DNA of 64,000 nucleotides from G965215055 sp965215055 (GTDB lineage Bacteria > Pseudomonadota > Gammaproteobacteria > UBA4575), in NCBI GenBank assembly GCA_965215055.1, contig OZ244046.1, forward strand, positions 992,001 to 1,056,000, written 5' to 3'. Each line of letters opens with the position of its first letter. The stretch's first letter is position 1. The notes beneath the pieces were generated by a model. It worked only from the letters and a program-made list of their open reading frames with translations. It was not told where the DNA came from and did no database searches. The translations under genes and the position numbers were made by a program. This document shows, piece after piece, positions 23,347 through 32,553 of this stretch.

Positions 23347-25506
23347 ATGAAAATGTTTGCTGTTGCCAAGACATGGATAATCAAGGCGATACGGGCACTT
23401 GCGAATCGGCTCCGACCTAGCCAACCGGCCGCGACGATTCCATTGTCCGAACCTTCGCACCCAGGCACGGGCCCCGAGCCCCCCATCGAGAACGGAAACC
23501 TAGGTCATGGTGACCGGAGTTCCAGAGGAACAACCGGACCCATCGATGATGAGAATGGAATCACGGAGCCGAGCAATACCCCTGAAGTTGGCCCGGAAAA
23601 TACCGTTGAGACCACTTCTCTAGCTAATGACGATCCAGGAACGCAGTCTACCGGAGGCCCAGAGAGGCATCCCGAAAGGGATGACCCAGAGCCACCAAAA
23701 TCCGGGCGCGAGCCGCCCAATATTCCAGGAAAACGAAACTCAGGATCTTCGAATCAACCATCCAAACGACCATCTTCTCTGCCTTCTTCCCGCCCGGAGT
23801 TGATCTGTCGAAAGAGCCGGGCTTCGACAACTTGGGAGATCATCCTTACTAGCACAGACGAAGAGTGCCAACTTACAGCTGTACATCTTGAAGGTAGGCA
23901 CTTGGACCATAATGCGCACGAATGCCACGTTCCCTCGCTCACTGGGTCTCTTACCGCTTCATGTCAGGACAAGAAAGAACACAAGATTCCTCTGTTCGAA
24001 GGTGCCCCTCTCATCTTCAAGCTGCGAAAGAACTGGTCCGGCGAGGGACGCAAGACTGCCAAGATCAGGAACGGACACTTCATCGTCATCGCGCCGGTCA
24101 AATGGGAAAGGACGGGTCGTGTGCGGGTTGAACCGGAAGGTTGTGCCGATACAGAGTTCTTAGCGCACTATTTCTATCGGGATGCAACCGCAACGGATGA
24201 GAGCGTCGGCGGTTTTCGCGGGTGGAGCGGTTCCCTCGTTCCCACTGGCATTGAACTGACCGGACAGCGTGTCTTTGATGACTCGGATGAGGGCGATCTG
24301 TTCGTTGGCAACGCTCCAACCTTGAAGTTCCTACCAGAGATTAAACAGGCACGAGTCGGCGAGGAAGCCAAAGCTGGCTGGGCACAAAATTTTTTGCCGA
24401 ACGAGAAATCACTTCCTGAAGTTTTGGGTCATCGTGAAGGGCATTTCTTTCTCCGGGTTTACGATTCACGGGTAATGCTTGATAGCATGGAGTTCCGGTA
24501 TCTGTCCAAATTGGGTAAGATCATCGTGAATGGTGCACAGTATACGCAAGACACGGTTCTCTTACCGAAATCGACAGGGCATCCACCTACGGAGGTGCGT
24601 TTCGTCGGAGCCGATGACGAGATGATTTCCCCTGAAGTTCTCGAAGTTCCGCCGAACCCGGACAAAGATCGCATATCGTACAGTTTTGGGTCTGGCACGG
24701 GTGACGTAAAAATCATCCTGGATCTTCCCCGAATTTGGTGGCGGCTGGAGGGCGGTCAGTCCGACTCTGGTGAGTGGCGAGATACGTTGATCGTCATGAC
24801 GCGACAGGAATTCCAGCAATGCGCTGACTCGGCGACGTTGTGGCTGCTGTCGAGGCGTTTCAAATCGGTTCGCGCAGGATTCGACGATGAAGTAACGCGT
24901 TCGTATACCCGAACGATGGACAAGGATCATATAGAGGTCCCCTTGGTTCACTTCGTCGACTACGTACAGATCAACCAGCGACTAAATGATGACGTCCATT
25001 TCAATATTAAGTGGGCTGGGAAAATCGTGCCACTCATCATGATCTCCGCAGACCCAATGCCGAAGGTCCTTTCGTTCACCGCGGAACCTGCGACGATTTT
25101 CGCTGGGCAGGAGACGATTGTGGAATGGACTACACGAGATGCAGGCGACGCACGCGTGACCATAGACCCAGACATAGGTGTGGTGGACAGCGGTGGGAGG
25201 TTCACCGTCCGCCCTGCGGATACAACCAGGTACACGCTGACGTTGCGGGTTCCCGGCACCAACGACATCAACAGCACCGTTACGGTTACCGTCGAGCAGG
25301 TTGGCAAACTAGGTGAACGGCTGGCCGCTCGGGTCATGTCTACCGGGGGTGGATGGAGGGATGGCAAGGGGTTCAGTTTCCGTGAACTACAGAACGCCAG
25401 CCTGACCGTGGCGGAAGCAATTGACCAATCCATCCCCATTGATAGGCGCCGTCGGACCTCGCATCGGGCCAATACAGAGAAAATCAGGAGCATGCTCGAT
25501 GTCTGA
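23347..25506 (+). CDS. Large protein with disordered N-terminus, Ig-like domain and eL13-like tail
   Basis: 719 residues from ATG 23347 (TTG 23335 and ATG 23353 are alternatives; no clear ribosome site). Residues about 25-150 are low-complexity, rich in Pro, Glu, Ser and Gly. A beta-rich middle follows that I cannot place. Near 575-650 is a bacterial Ig-like domain: VLSFTAEPATIFAGQETIVE, then GGRFTVRPADTTRYTLTL. The last 50 residues (GGGWRDGKGFSFRELQNA, then IDQSIPIDRRRRTSHRAN) look like ribosomal protein eL13 of archaea and eukaryotes, including the GFS-ELK-like and IPVDKRRR-like parts. The stop overlaps the start of the helicase gene by 8 bases, so the two form one unit. A role in sensing or tethering ribosomes or RNA for a defence helicase is only a guess. 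Confidence 0.75.
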   Translation: MKMFAVAKTWIIKAIRALANRLRPSQPAATIPLSEPSHPGTGPEPPIENGNLGHGDRSSRGTTGPIDDENGITEPSNTPEVGPENTVETTSLANDDPGTQSTGGPERHPERDDPEPPKSGREPPNIPGKRNSGSSNQPSKRPSSLPSSRPELICRKSRASTTWEIILTSTDEECQLTAVHLEGRHLDHNAHECHVPSLTGSLTASCQDKKEHKIPLFEGAPLIFKLRKNWSGEGRKTAKIRNGHFIVIAPVKWERTGRVRVEPEGCADTEFLAHYFYRDATATDESVGGFRGWSGSLVPTGIELTGQRVFDDSDEGDLFVGNAPTLKFLPEIKQARVGEEAKAGWAQNFLPNEKSLPEVLGHREGHFFLRVYDSRVMLDSMEFRYLSKLGKIIVNGAQYTQDTVLLPKSTGHPPTEVRFVGADDEMISPEVLEVPPNPDKDRISYSFGSGTGDVKIILDLPRIWWRLEGGQSDSGEWRDTLIVMTRQEFQQCADSATLWLLSRRFKSVRAGFDDEVTRSYTRTMDKDHIEVPLVHFVDYVQINQRLNDDVHFNIKWAGKIVPLIMISADPMPKVLSFTAEPATIFAGQETIVEWTTRDAGDARVTIDPDIGVVDSGGRFTVRPADTTRYTLTLRVPGTNDINSTVTVTVEQVGKLGERLAARVMSTGGGWRDGKGFSFRELQNASLTVAEAIDQSIPIDRRRRTSHRANTEKIRSMLDV

Positions 25507-28500
25507 TATCGACATACAAAATTGGCCAGAGTACATCCGGCAACGCTATGAGAACTACCTGAAGACCTCGTTCTTCTTCAAAGAGCCTACTCTGCGGAGG
25601 TCTTTCCAAGACGCCCTGCGCAAAGAGGAAAACCTCCTGAAGAAACCTTCTCCGGAATCCCATCGAGAGTTCGCACATGGAATGCGGGCGCGAGCGCTGG
25701 CGACAGAGTGTTTTCCTGACAAAGCCGAGGGTCTCTTGCCTGCATTGATTGATAGCGAGCTGTATACGCATCAGGAACGCGCCATCCGCGCCACGCACAT
25801 CGATGCTTTGAACGTGGTCGTTGCCACTGGCACCGCCAGCGGCAAGACCGAGAGCTTCCTCTATCCGATCCTGTTCGAACTCTACCGCCAGCATCTCGAC
25901 GGAAAGCTCGAAGAGCCGGGAGTGCGGGCCATGATCCTTTACCCAATGAACGCACTGGCAAACGATCAGCGTGAACGCCTGGGGTCGGTTTGCAAGACAT
26001 TGCACGATTCGGGGTCAGCTTTCCAGCCGACGTTCGGGCAATACATCGGACAGACGCCGAATAATAACAGGGACAGACGGCGCAACGCCACGGCGCGCGC
26101 GGAGGAACGACTGCCTGGTGAACTCGTCTTTCGCAAAGAAATGCGTCAGTCCCCGCCTCACATTTTACTGACCAATTACTCGATGCTGGAATATCTGCTG
26201 ATCCGTCCTGACGACAGCCCTCTATTCGACGATGGGCTAGGCACGCACTGGCAGTTTGTCGTGCTGGACGAGGCGCATCAATATCGCGGCGCGAGGGGCA
26301 TGGAAATGGGGATGCTGATCCGACGCCTAAAGCAACGCTTGCGCGACGGGGGCCGGAAAGATCCGTTTCGATGCATCGCCACCAGCGCGACCATTACCTC
26401 CAGGCAGGGAGACGAAGATAGGCAGGCGGTTACCGAATTCGCCGCGGAGCTTTTCGGGGAGCTGCCCTTCTCGAAATGGAAGATCATCTTTGGAAAGTCG
26501 CTTCCTCAGACCGAAGACGGTTCCCCACGGCGTTATCACGCGTTTCTCCGCGCGCTTGAGGGAGCCTTTCTCGTTCACCGCGAAAGTGGGGATGCCGTGG
26601 TACTCAACCGCAAGAGTGAGGGCGGTCAGCCGCTCGAGATCGCGCTCTGCCGGGAATGCGGTCAGCACTACTATGTCGGCCGAGAACATGAGGGGAAGCT
26701 GAAAGAAGCCGACCGGGACCCGAGTCATCCTGGATTCGGTGTCGACTACTACTTGCCGACGGACGATGGAGATGAATTGCTGTGCAGACGCTGCGGTGCC
26801 TTGTCGAAGTCCAAACCTGGATGCGAATGCGGTGCTGCGATACTTGTGAAGAAGTGCGTCTCGCACGACGAGAAACCCGACCAGCTTAGAAAGTGCGAGG
26901 TCTGCGACTACCAGCGTGGTGGGATCGGTGATCCTGTTCAGGAAATCGTACATGGGTCGGATGGGCCGAATTCCGTGATCGCAACCGCCTTGCATGAACT
27001 CCTTCCCAGCGACCGACGCAAGACTCTGGCCTTCGCGGATAGCCGCCAAGAAGCGGCGTTCTTTGCCTGGTACATCGAGAATTCCTACGAGAAGCTGCGC
27101 GACCGGAACTTCATCCTCAAAGCTATCAAGTCCGACCCGGTCGCCGAAGAAGGGCTGTCCATCGACGACCTCCGGAATCGTTTGCTCCGGGAGTGGGACG
27201 AGGCCAGGCTCTTCAGCGGGGCGGACACCCAGGAAAAGAAAACCCGTCAGGTGCTCACGTCCATCCTGCGCGAGGCGGTAACCGATGAGAAGAGGCTGTC
27301 ACTGGCCGGCGTAGGCTTGGTCAAGTGGTTCATCGCACTTTCCCGGGATCTGCGTGTGCCGGATATGATGCGGCGACCACCATGGAATCTCAACGAAGAT
27401 GAAGCGCATGCCTTGATCGGTTACCTGCTGGACGAGATGCGCCCGCGCCGTGCCATAAGCCTGCCTAGGGATGCCGGAACGCCGGTATGGAGAGACATCT
27501 CACCCTGGCCGCAACGGGCATTCGGCATCGCGCCGCGAGATCGGCGGCGTAACGTGCTGCAATGGGGCAACCCTCAATCCGCGATCGTAAGTCATTTCCT
27601 TCACCGGCTCCTCGCAGACAGCGACCTACCCGAGAACGAAAAGCGATCCGCGGCGATTGAACTGATGAAGAAAATTTGGCTTGCCTTGCAGGAACCCCAT
27701 GATCCCGTACTCCTTCCTGCAAGAGAGAACGGCACTTTTTGGCTCGATTCGTGCTGGCTTCGGATCAAGCCAGCCATCATGGATGAAATCTGGGAATGCG
27801 ACATCTGCGCGACACTTGCTAGCTACAATGTCCGAGGTATCTGCCCGCGAAACCATTGCCGCGGCAAGCTCTCGCCGGTCCGTCAAGAACGCCTCGATGG
27901 GAACCACTACCGAATACTCTATGAGAGTTCCAGGTTGCCACCCAAACTGCGCGCGGAAGAACACACTGCCCAGATCGACGCTGACGAGGCGCGCAAGAGG
28001 CAGGATCAGTTCAAGAACGGCGACATCCACCTGCTCAGTTCCTCGACCACATTCGAAGTCGGCGTCGACCTCGGCGATCTGGAATCCGTCTTTCTCCGCA
28101 ATGTCCCTCCGGAGTCATTCAACTACGCTCAGCGCGCCGGGCGCGCGGGCCGGCGGGATACACCTGGCCTTGTTCTGACCTACTGCCGCCGCAATCCCCA
28201 CGACCTGTATCATTATGAGAATCCCGAAGGTCGCGTGATGAACGGTGCGATTCACCCGCCGCGTCTACGCATGACAAACGAGAAGATCATCTTGCGGCAC
28301 ATGGTTGCCGTCGCCCTGTCCGAATTTTTCAAGAGAGACAGAAACAGAATTAGGTTCAAGTGTGTTAAGGAATTCGTTGGCGACTGGCTCGTACCGCGGG
28401 CGACAGAAGATCTTTACCGTTTCTGTGAAGCCAATGGCGAGTTGAAAGACACTTTGTCCCACATCGTCCCTGAGGAAATGCATGGCCGGGTCGGGCTCGG

Positions 28501-29710
28501 GGACAACACCTGGGTTGAACAAATCGCAGGCGAGGACAGTCGTCTAGCCTTCGCAGAGAAGGAAGTCTGTGCAGACTACACCGCGATGGAGGTTCTTCGC
28601 AAAGGATATTTCGAGCAACGCAAGGACAACTGGAGCGCGCGTATCGGCAAGCGTATGGATACCATTGCCGACGAACGGACGCTGGACTTCCTTTCCCGTA
28701 AGGCTGTCATCCCGAAATACGGATTTCCGGTGGACGTCGTCGAACTCGATGTCCGTTCGACGGACGGCCACCCGACCGGTGTCGCGCTCCAGCGCGACCT
28801 GTCCCAGGCGATCGCTGAGTACGCTCCCGGGGGCAAGGTGATCGCCAATAAGCTCGAGTGGAAATCCTGCGGCGTCAAGGTGGTTGCCGGCAAGGCGTGG
28901 CCCGTGCGCCATTACCGGTACGACGATGCGCGCAACTTCAAGCAATGGAACGAGAAGAGCGATACCGAAAGGCCACCGGGCGAACGAAAGTATCTCATTC
29001 CCGAGTTCGGCTTCGTGACTCCTCTGTTCGAAAAACCCTCGGAGCCACAGGGACGGGCGCACCGCCTATATACGACACGGCCTTTCTTCCCCGGTTTCGA
29101 CACACAACCCGAAAACAAGACCGTTCTCGGCGTGCAGGTGACGAGTGCTGTCCCCGGAGTTCTGGTCATCCTGTGCGAAGGCCGGAACAGGAAGGGATTC
29201 TATATCTGCCGTTCCTGTGGCAGCCACATGGTAGCGCCGCAGGCCAGCCACAAATCGCCATCGGGTTCGGATTGCAGTGGCACCCTGGAGCGGTTCTCTC
29301 TCGGCCACGAACTCGCTACCGACGTCGTGTGCCTTCAATTCCCGATGGTCCATGGCGAGTGGGACGCGTATTCGGTCGCCTACGCGGTGCTACTCGGTGC
29401 GGCAGACACGCTGGAAGTTCCAGACACTGATCTGAATGTCACCATTACCAGCGGCGATCAGCAAGGAGAATCAGCAGTCGTGCTCTACGACAACGTACCG
29501 GGCGGTGCTGGGCTGGTGGCGCAGCTGGAACACGAAGAGGTTTTCTCCGATGTCCTCGGTGCTGCGAAGGAGCGCGTGCAAGGTAATTGCGGGTGCAACT
29601 CGAGCTGCTACGGCTGCTTACGGAGCTATCGCAATCAGTTCGCACACGCTCATCTCGATCGCCTCCGTGCCCTGGAGATTCTTGCCCCACAGGTTGAATC
29701 TAGCATCTGA
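25499..29710 (+). CDS. DEAD/DEAH helicase with C-terminal DUF1998-type zinc region, putative defence helicase
   Basis: 1403 residues from ATG 25499, which follows AGGAG at 8 bases; in-frame codons further upstream lie inside the previous gene. Helicase motifs are clear: TGTASGKTESFLYPIL (motif I), VLDEAHQYRG (II), CIATSATITS (III), STTFEVGVDLGDL (V) and YAQRAGRAGRRD (VI). Between the two RecA lobes is a zinc-rich insert (CRECGQHYYVG, CRRCG, GCECG, CEVCDYQRGG). The C-terminus has the DUF1998/MrfA zinc site: YDNVPGGAGL, then CGCNSSCYGCLRSYRNQ. MrfA-like and DISARM DrmA/DrmB proteins are the nearest known types, but no methylase, PLD nuclease or other DISARM gene is present. The region is visibly GC-richer than its flanks, which suggests transfer. 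Confidence 0.88.
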   Translation: MSDIDIQNWPEYIRQRYENYLKTSFFFKEPTLRRSFQDALRKEENLLKKPSPESHREFAHGMRARALATECFPDKAEGLLPALIDSELYTHQERAIRATHIDALNVVVATGTASGKTESFLYPILFELYRQHLDGKLEEPGVRAMILYPMNALANDQRERLGSVCKTLHDSGSAFQPTFGQYIGQTPNNNRDRRRNATARAEERLPGELVFRKEMRQSPPHILLTNYSMLEYLLIRPDDSPLFDDGLGTHWQFVVLDEAHQYRGARGMEMGMLIRRLKQRLRDGGRKDPFRCIATSATITSRQGDEDRQAVTEFAAELFGELPFSKWKIIFGKSLPQTEDGSPRRYHAFLRALEGAFLVHRESGDAVVLNRKSEGGQPLEIALCRECGQHYYVGREHEGKLKEADRDPSHPGFGVDYYLPTDDGDELLCRRCGALSKSKPGCECGAAILVKKCVSHDEKPDQLRKCEVCDYQRGGIGDPVQEIVHGSDGPNSVIATALHELLPSDRRKTLAFADSRQEAAFFAWYIENSYEKLRDRNFILKAIKSDPVAEEGLSIDDLRNRLLREWDEARLFSGADTQEKKTRQVLTSILREAVTDEKRLSLAGVGLVKWFIALSRDLRVPDMMRRPPWNLNEDEAHALIGYLLDEMRPRRAISLPRDAGTPVWRDISPWPQRAFGIAPRDRRRNVLQWGNPQSAIVSHFLHRLLADSDLPENEKRSAAIELMKKIWLALQEPHDPVLLPARENGTFWLDSCWLRIKPAIMDEIWECDICATLASYNVRGICPRNHCRGKLSPVRQERLDGNHYRILYESSRLPPKLRAEEHTAQIDADEARKRQDQFKNGDIHLLSSSTTFEVGVDLGDLESVFLRNVPPESFNYAQRAGRAGRRDTPGLVLTYCRRNPHDLYHYENPEGRVMNGAIHPPRLRMTNEKIILRHMVAVALSEFFKRDRNRIRFKCVKEFVGDWLVPRATEDLYRFCEANGELKDTLSHIVPEEMHGRVGLGDNTWVEQIAGEDSRLAFAEKEVCADYTAMEVLRKGYFEQRKDNWSARIGKRMDTIADERTLDFLSRKAVIPKYGFPVDVVELDVRSTDGHPTGVALQRDLSQAIAEYAPGGKVIANKLEWKSCGVKVVAGKAWPVRHYRYDDARNFKQWNEKSDTERPPGERKYLIPEFGFVTPLFEKPSEPQGRAHRLYTTRPFFPGFDTQPENKTVLGVQVTSAVPGVLVILCEGRNRKGFYICRSCGSHMVAPQASHKSPSGSDCSGTLERFSLGHELATDVVCLQFPMVHGEWDAYSVAYAVLLGAADTLEVPDTDLNVTITSGDQQGESAVVLYDNVPGGAGLVAQLEHEEVFSDVLGAAKERVQGNCGCNSSCYGCLRSYRNQFAHAHLDRLRALEILAPQVESSI

Positions 29711-29790
29711 GTGAGGTTGTTGCTGCAATATCAGGTTAGTCACCGCGAAAATAGTGGCTTGTCGCGTCATGAGGAGTAGATTTCTGATTA

Positions 29791-29821
29791 TTGAAAACGA
29801 GTATGAACTGTGTAGTATAAA
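29791..29821 (+). promoter_or_regulatory. Candidate promoter for the outer-membrane protein gene
   Basis: TTGAAA at 29791-29796 is followed 16 bases later by TAGTAT (29813-29818) or 19 bases later by TATAAA (29816-29821). The gene starts 75 bases downstream after GAGAGG. Confidence 0.45.
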
Positions 29822-29896
29822 TAAACGGAAAAAAGGACCGTAGCACGGATTTTAGCAGGTAGCTTTTTAAGGCTCGATTACTAGAGAGGTGGAATT

Positions 29897-30808
29897 GTGA
29901 ATCGTAGTTTACCCTTAATCCAGCTTGGCGGAATTGTACTAATGTTCGCGACAGCCGGAGTGCTCGCCGCCGAGGAAGGTAACCGGAGCGGCGGTTACGT
30001 CGGTTTTGAGATAGGACTGTCGAAATCCAGTAATGTGGATACAACGCTGTCCGGCGTCAGCCACGAGACACGCTGCGACCGTTTGCTTTATGCAGATCCG
30101 AACGACGCACCAACTGACGAGAGGTGTACGGATAATACCCCCAGGCGCCTGTTCGGCAACAAGTTTAATCTTGGGGCTGGTTTTGTAGGCGGTGTTACTC
30201 TGGGCTATGCCTATGGCAACTTCCGCTTCGAAGGCGAGTACCAGTACCGCCATCAGGGTGGTGACCGCCAACTGGTGGTAGGTAGCCGCAGTAATGAGGC
30301 ACTGGCTACCAAGGATTCCGAGTGGAGTCAGGACATTCCACCAACCAACAGACTTTCCGACTACGAAGTGCATCAATTTTTCGCCAACGTTTATTACGAT
30401 TTTCTGAACAGTTCGGCCTGGACGCCTTACCTCGGTGCCGGTATTGGTATAGCCAGGATCGAGATGGACTATGATAATCTTTTCGTGCGCAAGACTGATT
30501 TGGGCACTGAAGAATGGCAGAGGGCTGCTGCAGACACGCAAAGCAGTATGGATGTCGGCCTTGAGGAGACGCAATTCGCTTACCAGATCATGGGCGGAGT
30601 GGACTACGCCCTTACTGAACGGGTTTCCATCGGCATGAAGGGGCACTGGACACGCCTTGACGGATTCACCAAAAAGTCCCGGAAATGGAATCAGATACGC
30701 AGTCACAAACCCGTGCAGGCGGACGGCACGACCCCTTTTACAAGCGATATTAAAGTGGACGACATAGACCACTGGACGGTAACGGTAGGGCTCAAGTACC
30801 GCTTCTGA
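29897..30808 (+). CDS. Outer-membrane beta-barrel protein (porin-like/Opa-like fold)
   Basis: 303 residues from a GTG start preceded by GAGAGG. A signal peptide is visible (LGGIVLMFATAGVLAAEEG, cut near AAEE). The mature part shows alternating strands of a small barrel: GGYVGFEIGLSKS, VTLGYAYGNFRFEGEYQYRH, ANVYYDFLNSSAWTPYLGAG and the last strand VTVGLKYRF ending in Phe, the usual signal for barrel assembly. Two cysteines near residues 55-75 could form a disulfide in a loop. Its function is not recognised. It stands alone after the helicase cassette, with its own promoter. Confidence 0.85.
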   Translation: MNRSLPLIQLGGIVLMFATAGVLAAEEGNRSGGYVGFEIGLSKSSNVDTTLSGVSHETRCDRLLYADPNDAPTDERCTDNTPRRLFGNKFNLGAGFVGGVTLGYAYGNFRFEGEYQYRHQGGDRQLVVGSRSNEALATKDSEWSQDIPPTNRLSDYEVHQFFANVYYDFLNSSAWTPYLGAGIGIARIEMDYDNLFVRKTDLGTEEWQRAAADTQSSMDVGLEETQFAYQIMGGVDYALTERVSIGMKGHWTRLDGFTKKSRKWNQIRSHKPVQADGTTPFTSDIKVDDIDHWTVTVGLKYRF

Positions 30809-30844
30809 CCACTGGATCGTTTCGCGTCAATAAAATGTGACTTT

Positions 30845-30931
30845 ATGGGCTGTTATCTGGCTGCCTTAGCTGCCTCCGGCAACCACGTTGCGACCTTTGA
30901 CAAGGACTTCGACCGGTTTGGACGACGTTAA
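30845..30931 (+). pseudogene. C-terminal remnant of a PIN-domain (VapC-type) toxin gene
   Basis: The 28 residues from ATG 30845 end HVATFDKDFDRFGRR, with LAALAASGNH before. This is the last helix-strand of PIN domains, where TFD-DF carries the fourth acidic active-site residues. Nothing upstream in frame restores the rest of a toxin and no antitoxin gene is seen, so this is a leftover fragment. It lies in the gap between the barrel protein gene and the 65-residue gene at 30996. Confidence 0.45.
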
Positions 30932-30995
30932 GCGATGGAAACCAAGAGCGTGAACCATTTTTGGACACGCTTCATGCGAACATGTTTCTCCCGTC

Positions 30996-31193
30996 TTATT
31001 CTTTTTTCCACTTCTCAAAGTTGTCGGTATTTTTTTCCTGGCCATCTTCATAGCCTGCGGTGTAGGCTTCATTAATACGCTGCTCTTCACGCTGCGGGTG
31101 CCCCAGATATCCACCCTGCCATCCAAGCACGTATTCAGGATCCACGCCTGCGGATTCCATCTTGGTTACGGTGTCTCTATACATCTGGTCCAT
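30996..31193 (-). CDS. Small soluble protein of unknown function, coupled to the TrpD2-like gene
   Basis: 65 residues from ATG 31193, with an excellent AAGGAG ribosome site 6 bases before. Sequence features are MDQMYRDTVTKMESAGVDPE, then VLGWQGGYLGHPQREEQRI and AYTAGYEDGQEKN. The tyrosine/glycine-rich centre and charged ends are unlike a random ORF. It begins 26 bases after the TrpD2-like stop, so the two are probably one transcript. No family is recognised. Confidence 0.7.
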   Translation of the reverse strand: MDQMYRDTVTKMESAGVDPEYVLGWQGGYLGHPQREEQRINEAYTAGYEDGQEKNTDNFEKWKKE

Positions 31194-31219
31194 GTGATCT
31201 CCTTGTTAAAGAATTATGT

Positions 31220-32347
31220 TTAATCTAACCTGTTTTGCTGGAAATGTGCCAGGGCATCACCGGAATCAATTGCATTTCTAACCCTTGCGGCGGCATCCTG
31301 CATATTTTTCTCTACACCCACGTGAGCAAGTGCAATTGCGCCCGCATAAATCAAACTGTCGCGTGCAGGGCCCTCCTTTCCTTCCAGGGCTGCCGTCCCC
31401 GTTTCAGCCGCATGACGGGCAAGTGCTTCAATGTCAACTTTTGCCGCAGTTTCATCTCCTCCTTTGGCAGCAGGCAGGTCAGGCAGGGGAATTGCGCGCA
31501 CGTCTTGTTGAATATTGACTTGTTGCGGGTGAATGCTGACTTCAGTTAATTCGCCTTTATCTTGATATTCGAAGTATTTTGATTCCTGTTTCAGGGAAGG
31601 AATCACACCACCCTCAACGCCCCTTACAAACACGGCTGAATCAAACCCTGACAGTTTTGCCAGATGCTCGTAAACCGGTGGATAAGGTTTGTGCACGTAA
31701 CCAGTCATCAAGTGCGTGGCATGTCTGCCGCGCACCGGGCCAATCAGGACTTCGACGGTAGTAATAACGGGGCGCTTGACGATTTTCGTGCGCAGAGGAA
31801 TCAGGTCATGCAGGGCAGAACAAATTTCTCTTTGATCAAGATATGCCCATCCGACTTTCGGATCGTTGATCCGTTGCACGGCCTGTTGGGGCGTGAAGTC
31901 AACGTTGACGTTTGCAGCGCGCAATATCTTGCGGTGGGTTGCGCCATATTTCGGTCCCACCGCCTCAGCACCGTGTGAAACGGCGGGCAAGCCACATGCA
32001 GCCAGCACCGCAGGCAAAAAAGGCGACGCCGGTAAACCACGGGTATAGCCGTCATACGGGTCAGCAATATCAATAACGTGATCAACGTCCGCAGCAACAA
32101 TATTGGACGCATTAATAATTGCTTGCAGCGACCCGCCGTTTTCATCCAGTGTCTCACGCTTCATGCGCAGTGCAATCAGGAAAATACCGGCCTGAACAGG
32201 ATCAGCAGCACCTGCAAGAATATGATGCATGGCGTCCTGCGCCTCTTCAAACGTAATATCTTTGCTGTATTCAGGCCCCGTCGCAACGCGCTGAATGTAC
32301 GAACGCATGGCGGTAGCTGCGTGTGGATGCTGCTCAACTGTAGACAT
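31220..32347 (-). CDS. Anthranilate phosphoribosyltransferase-like protein (TrpD2/YbiB group)
   Basis: 375 residues, with the glycosyltransferase family 3 layout: an N-terminal helical domain (ITFEEAQDAMHHILAGAADP and FLIALRMKRET), then an alpha/beta part with PYDGYTRGLPASPFLPAVLA and VSHGAEAVGPKYG. The TrpD pyrophosphate site (GTGGD in true TrpD) is replaced here by DPYDGYTRG, so anthranilate activity is doubtful. The TrpD2 group binds nucleic acids instead. No trp gene is nearby. Its role is not known. It forms a unit with the small gene at 30996. Confidence 0.8.
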   Translation of the reverse strand: MSTVEQHPHAATAMRSYIQRVATGPEYSKDITFEEAQDAMHHILAGAADPVQAGIFLIALRMKRETLDENGGSLQAIINASNIVAADVDHVIDIADPYDGYTRGLPASPFLPAVLAACGLPAVSHGAEAVGPKYGATHRKILRAANVNVDFTPQQAVQRINDPKVGWAYLDQREICSALHDLIPLRTKIVKRPVITTVEVLIGPVRGRHATHLMTGYVHKPYPPVYEHLAKLSGFDSAVFVRGVEGGVIPSLKQESKYFEYQDKGELTEVSIHPQQVNIQQDVRAIPLPDLPAAKGGDETAAKVDIEALARHAAETGTAALEGKEGPARDSLIYAGAIALAHVGVEKNMQDAAARVRNAIDSGDALAHFQQNRLD

Positions 32348-32553
32348 AAGCTATATGATGGCATGTAAAACGTGGCATAGCAGGATACAAAAGGTAACAT
32401 ATCCCCTTATATACCCACATTGAGGGGATACGGAGGAAATTACAAAAGCAATAGTGTAAAAACTGCACGATCAAGCGATAATTAAAGGATTATGCCTGAC
32501 TGATGCATGATGCAATCAGGGACAAGCCTTAAATATCAAACTTTGGAGTCGAT

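Noticed and set aside
25421..25498. Extended N-terminus of the helicase from an upstream start
   Set aside because: The region codes for the eL13-like tail in the other frame, while ATG 25499 has an AGGAG site at 8 bases.
28500..29710. Calling the helicase cassette DISARM
   Set aside because: No drmMI/MII methylase, drmC nuclease or separate drmB gene is present; only the domain types are alike.
29736..30044. Minus-strand open frame over the start of the barrel protein gene
   Set aside because: It is a basic, low-information sequence that overlaps the signal peptide of a better gene.
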